Source: Candidatus Rokubacteria bacterium RIFCSPLOWO2_02_FULL_72_37 (GTDB taxonomy: Bacteria > Methylomirabilota > Methylomirabilia > Rokubacteriales > CSP1-6). Taken from it: a DNA stretch of 8,393 bases. The stretch is from assembly GCA_001790315.1 (NCBI GenBank), contig MGCE01000061.1, positions 1-8,393 of the forward strand, given 5' to 3'. The position numbers were made by a program, and so were the translations under genes. Shown here piece by piece: positions 4,902 to 8,393 of this stretch; position 1 is the stretch's first letter; each line of letters opens with the position of its first letter. The notes below the pieces were generated by a model. It was not told the origin of the DNA. It did no database searches and was given only the letters and a program-made list of their open reading frames with translations.

Positions 4902-7900
4902 TCAGCGCAAGTTTGCCAGCGCCGCGCGCAGGACGCGCTCGATGTCGTCGGAGACGAACGGTTTCATGACGGCCGGCCGGCCGCTCGCCGCGATGAACTG
5001 TCGGGTGTCGTTGCTGATCACGTCGCCCGTGCTGAAGACCACGCGGCGCGCGGCCTCGGGGCGGCTCCGCGCGAGCTCCTCGAAGACGGCGTGCCCGTCC
5101 AGCTCCGGCATCTTCATGTCGAGGAGGATCAGGTCGTACGCCTCGCCCCTCGCGATGCGGTCGAGCGCCGTGCGCCCGTTGACGGCGGTGGAGACCTGGT
5201 GGCCGGCCGTCTCGAGGATCTCGGTCAGGAGGTTCAGGATCTCGGGCTCGTCGTCCACCACGAGGAGCCGTAACCGCCCGACCGCCGCGGCCGGCGAGGA
5301 CGTGGCGGCCGGGGCAGGCGCCGGCGCGGCCACACCGGCCGGGAGCTCGACGACGAACCGCGCGCCGCCGCCGGGCACGTTCTCGGCGGCGATCTCGCCC
5401 CCGTGGGCCTTCACGATGCCGTAGCAGATCGAGAGCCCGAGGCCGGTCCCCTGCCCGGGCGGCTTCGTCGTGAAGAACGGGTCGAAGATCCGGTCGAGGA
5501 TCGCCGCGGGGATGCCCGGGCCGGTGTCCTCGACCTCGAGCCGGACCTTGCCGTCCGCGGGCGCGACCCGAACCGTGACGACGCGCTCGCGCTCGCGCTC
5601 CGCCATCGCGTGCATCGCGTTCTGCAGCAGATTGAGCACCACCTGGAGGAGCTGGTCCGGGTCGGCCGCGATCTCGACGGCCTCCGCCGGGAAGTCCTTG
5701 CGGACCTGGATCGTGTTGACCCGGAACGGGTACGCGAGCAGGTCGAGCGCCTGGTCCACCAGCTCGCCAAGCCGCACCTGGCGCTGCTCGGGCGGGTGCT
5801 GGCGCGCGAACGTGAGCAGGTTCTTCACGATCTTCGCCGCCCGCTCGGCCTGCGCGTTGATCTGTCCGAGCCGCCGCTTGATGCGCTCCGGCAGGTCGGG
5901 CGCGCCCGCGAGCAAGTGGGCGAAGCCGGTGATGACCGTCAGCGGGTTGTTCAGCTCGTGGGCGACGCCCGAGATGAGGCTGCCGAGCGTCGTGAGCTTC
6001 TCGCTCTGGCGGAGCCGCTCCTCGCCCCGCCGGCGCTCCCCGGCGTCGGCGAAGTAGACCGAGAGCCCGTCCCGCGAGGGGTAGGCGCGGACCTCGAACC
6101 ACGTGTCGAGGGCCGGGTAGAACTCCTCGAACCGCACCGCCACCTGCTCGGCCATCGCCCGCCGGTACTCCGTGAAGAAGGTCGAGCCGACCGCTTCGGG
6201 GTACGCGTCCCAGATGCCGCGCCCGAGCAACTCCTCCCGCGGGCGCCGGAGGAGCTCTTCGGCCCGGCGGTTCACGTAGCTGAAACGCTCCTGGCGGTCG
6301 AGGGCGAAGAAGCCGTCGCCGATGGACTCGAGGATGTTGCCGACCGCCTCCTCCGCCCGGCGCCGCTCGGTGATGTCGCGCGAGTTCACGATGATCCCGG
6401 CCACCACGGGGTCGTCCAGCATGTTCCGCCCCGAGCCCTCGAGGATGCGCCAGGAGCCGTCGCGGTGCCGGAACCTGAACTCGAGCGACGCCACGGCGCC
6501 CGGCACGGTCCGGTTCGCGGTGACCGCCCTGATGGCCGCGGGGACGTCGTCCGGGTGGATCAGCTCGAGCGCGTCCCGCCCGATCAGCTCGTCCCGCCGG
6601 TAGCCGAGCACGCGCTCGACCGAGGGGCTCTCGTAGCGGATGCGGTTCTCGCGGTCGATCACGCTCACGATGTCGAGGGCGTTTTCGGTGAGCGCGCGGA
6701 AGTACTCCTCGCTGCGGCGGAGCGCCTCGACCGCGCGCGCGTGCTCCGCCCGCACGTGGAGCACCTCGAGGCCGTACGCGGCGTCGGTCGCCAGCTCCGA
6801 GATCAGCCGCACTTCTTCGGGATCGAAGGCGCCGGCCTCGACCCCGTAGATCGTGAGGACCCCGCGCGAGACGCGGTCGAGCGCGAGCGGCACCGCCAGC
6901 ACCGACGCGAAGCCGCGGGCCAGCGCCTCGTCGCGCCAGGGAGCGAACGACGGATCGTCGAGCACGTCGCGGCACACGCTCGCCGTGCCGGTCCGGACCG
7001 CGACACCCGCGGGGCCGCGGCCATGCTCGGTGTCGGCCCACGTGACCTCGAGCGCCCGCAGGTAGCCCTCCTCGATCCCCGCGCACGTCAGGGGCCGCAC
7101 GGTGCGGCCGGGATCGTCCTCCGCGACGCCGATCCAGGCGAAGCGATAGCCCCCGACCTCGACGACGATCCGGCAGATCTCCCGCAGGAGCGTGCCGGCG
7201 TCGGTCGCGCGAATCAGCGCGTCGTTGCACGCGCTGAGGGTCCGGAGCGCGCGGTTGGCGCGGCGCACGGCCGCGTCCGCCTGCAGGCGCTCCGTGATAT
7301 CCCGGGCGACGATCGAGATTCCGGCCAGCGCGCCGGCGTGCCGGATCGGGGAGACGCTCAGCGACACGTGGACGGGGCGCCCGTCCTTGCGACGCCGGAC
7401 GGTCTCGAAGCCCGACATGCGCTCGCCGGCGTGCACGCGCCGCCGGACGTCGCGGATCTCCTCGACGCGCTCCGGCGCGGCGGTCATCTCGACGGAACGA
7501 CCGATGGCCTCCGCAGCGGAGTAGCCGTAGAGCCGCTCGGCGCCGGTGTTCCAGCTCTGGATCAGGCCCTCGGGCGTCGTCCCGATGATCGCGTCCTCGG
7601 AGGACTCCACGATCGCGGCGAGCCAGCTCCGCGCCTCCTCCGCCCGCTTCTGCTCCGTCACGTCCTCGAGGGTCCCCTCGTAGCTGACGGCGCCGGTGTC
7701 CCGGTCGCGCACGGCGCGCACGTTCAGGCGGATGTCCACCGCGACGCCGTCGCGCCGGCGCCACTGGACCTCCAGGTCGCGGACCACGCCATCGCGCTCG
7801 ATGAGCTCGACGAAGCGCCGGAGCGCCTCGCGGCTCACGTAGAGCTCCCGCGCGTGCACGGCCTGCAGCGTCGCGAGGTCCGGGTAGCGGAGCAGGTGGA

Positions 7901-8393
7901 GCATCGCGGGGTTCGCGTCCAGCATGCGTCCGTCGGGCGTCGTCCGGAGGAGCGCCACCGGCACCGCCTGGAAGAGGACGCGGTAGCTCGCCTCGCTCTC
8001 GCGGAACGCCGCCGTCACCCGCCGACGCTCGGTCACGTCCTCGAGGCTCCCCTCGTAGAGGACGCCGCCGTCCGGGCCGCGGATGGCGCGCACCTTCATG
8101 CGGACGTCGATCGCGGCGCCGTCCCGCCGGCGCCACCGGGCCTCGAAGTCGTGCACGACGCCGTCGCGCCCGATCGCCTCGAGCAAGCGCCGCCGATCCG
8201 CCAGGTCCACGTAGAGCGCGGGCATCCCGGCCGCCTGCAGGGACGCGAGGTCGGGGTAGCCGAGCATCTGCAGCGTCGCCGGGTTGGCGTCGAGGACCTG
8301 GCCGGCCGGCGTCGTCCGGAGGAGCCCGGCCGGCACCGCCTCGAAGAGCGCGCGGTAGCTCGCCTCGCTCTCGCGGAGCGCCGCCGCCGTCCG
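4902..8393 (-). CDS. Multi-PAS/GAF hybrid histidine kinase with C-terminal receiver, 5' end outside window
   Basis: This is a sensor kinase that would autophosphorylate on His and pass the phosphate to its own receiver domain. The frame stays open to the window edge, so the GTG at 8336 is internal; 1163 codons are visible (numbering from the edge). In order: PAS-PAC 1 (about 1-124), PAS-PAC 2 (134-251), PAS-PAC 3 (254-371, ending ARDITER), GAF (384-549), PAS-PAC 4 (559-679), PAS 5 (681-789), HisKA (795-864), HATPase (905-1021) and receiver (1040-1159). Key residues are present: H812 in GVAHELNNPLT, N925 in LLQNAMHAM, the G1 box DTGPGIP (956-962), the G2 box GTGLGLSI (982-989), receiver acids D1047/D1048, phospho-acceptor D1092 in LLDMKMPE, T1122 and K1144. 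No transmembrane helix or signal peptide is visible, so the sensed signal is probably cytoplasmic, unless the missing N-terminus has one. No Hpt or DNA-binding output domain is present, so a separate partner is needed. The stop lies 52 bp before the UGSC partner gene, whose transcription it may share. The ligand is unknown. Confidence 0.92.
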   Translation of the reverse strand, partial: RTAAALRESEASYRALFEAVPAGLLRTTPAGQVLDANPATLQMLGYPDLASLQAAGMPALYVDLADRRRLLEAIGRDGVVHDFEARWRRRDGAAIDVRMKVRAIRGPDGGVLYEGSLEDVTERRRVTAAFRESEASYRVLFQAVPVALLRTTPDGRMLDANPAMLHLLRYPDLATLQAVHARELYVSREALRRFVELIERDGVVRDLEVQWRRRDGVAVDIRLNVRAVRDRDTGAVSYEGTLEDVTEQKRAEEARSWLAAIVESSEDAIIGTTPEGLIQSWNTGAERLYGYSAAEAIGRSVEMTAAPERVEEIRDVRRRVHAGERMSGFETVRRRKDGRPVHVSLSVSPIRHAGALAGISIVARDITERLQADAAVRRANRALRTLSACNDALIRATDAGTLLREICRIVVEVGGYRFAWIGVAEDDPGRTVRPLTCAGIEEGYLRALEVTWADTEHGRGPAGVAVRTGTASVCRDVLDDPSFAPWRDEALARGFASVLAVPLALDRVSRGVLTIYGVEAGAFDPEEVRLISELATDAAYGLEVLHVRAEHARAVEALRRSEEYFRALTENALDIVSVIDRENRIRYESPSVERVLGYRRDELIGRDALELIHPDDVPAAIRAVTANRTVPGAVASLEFRFRHRDGSWRILEGSGRNMLDDPVVAGIIVNSRDITERRRAEEAVGNILESIGDGFFALDRQERFSYVNRRAEELLRRPREELLGRGIWDAYPEAVGSTFFTEYRRAMAEQVAVRFEEFYPALDTWFEVRAYPSRDGLSVYFADAGERRRGEERLRQSEKLTTLGSLISGVAHELNNPLTVITGFAHLLAGAPDLPERIKRRLGQINAQAERAAKIVKNLLTFARQHPPEQRQVRLGELVDQALDLLAYPFRVNTIQVRKDFPAEAVEIAADPDQLLQVVLNLLQNAMHAMAERERERVVTVRVAPADGKVRLEVEDTGPGIPAAILDRIFDPFFTTKPPGQGTGLGLSICYGIVKAHGGEIAAENVPGGGARFVVELPAGVAAPAPAPAATSSPAAAVGRLRLLVVDDEPEILNLLTEILETAGHQVSTAVNGRTALDRIARGEAYDLILLDMKMPELDGHAVFEELARSRPEAARRVVFSTGDVISNDTRQFIAASGRPAVMKPFVSDDIERVLRAALANLR
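7661..8393 (-). repeat. Tandem duplication of a PAS-PAC unit inside the kinase gene
   Basis: Two neighbouring stretches of the kinase gene are visibly alike at DNA and protein level, offset by about 372-375 bp (124-125 codons). For example, the stretch beginning CGGTAGCTCGCCTCGCTC occurs at 7981 and again at 8353, and CGTCCTCGAG at 7661 and 8036. At protein level RESEASYR, LLRTTP, LDANPA, YPDLA, LQA and YEG..EDVTE recur in the same order. One codon has been gained or lost between copies. This is a recent domain duplication. Confidence 0.75.

Noticed and set aside
4879..8136. 1085-residue minus-strand ORF overlapping the kinase
   Set aside because: It is Arg/Ala/Pro-rich without domain motifs and frame-shifted relative to the kinase, whose frame carries intact H, N, G and receiver motifs.
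1..8393. CRISPR arrays, tRNA or rRNA genes
   Set aside because: I saw no regularly spaced short repeats and no tRNA- or rRNA-like segments in the non-coding stretches, all of which are under about 225 bp.

Overview
The window is very GC-rich throughout and densely coding. It carries a Pal-type outer-membrane lipoprotein, a large cytosolic hybrid histidine kinase, a selenoprotein-type gene and an insertion-sequence transposase. This fits a high-GC, diderm soil or sediment bacterium that makes selenocysteine, for example Candidatus Rokubacteria/Methylomirabilota or a deltaproteobacterium-like lineage. That placement is inference; no rRNA or taxonomic marker is present.

Layout. The left edge (2-1090, + strand) is the 3' part of a DDE transposase gene that runs off the window. 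It is followed by about 220 bp of non-coding DNA, which becomes noticeably AT-richer and full of inverted repeats just before 1311. Everything to the right lies on the minus strand and reads right to left: a 5'-truncated multi-PAS hybrid histidine kinase (8393-4902), a 345-residue conserved protein of unknown function (4849-3812), a UGSC-family selenoprotein (3815-3285), a Pal/OmpA-like lipoprotein (3236-2310) and a YheT-like alpha/beta hydrolase (about 2358-1312). Gaps between these genes are 4-nt or longer overlaps or at most about 52 bp, so they could form one or more co-transcribed units. The pal and hydrolase genes converge on the transposase.

The main point is the interval 3285-3815. 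A conventional annotation splits it at an in-frame TGA into a 93-residue ORF and a 75-residue ORF. The TGA falls exactly where a U-G-S-C redox motif is expected, and a good bacterial SECIS-like hairpin starts 2 nt after it. The whole is best read as one 176-residue selenoprotein. Its start codon overlaps the stop codon of the preceding gene (ATGA), and both genes have strong ribosome-binding sites. The pair therefore looks like a two-component, translationally coupled redox module of unknown biochemical role.
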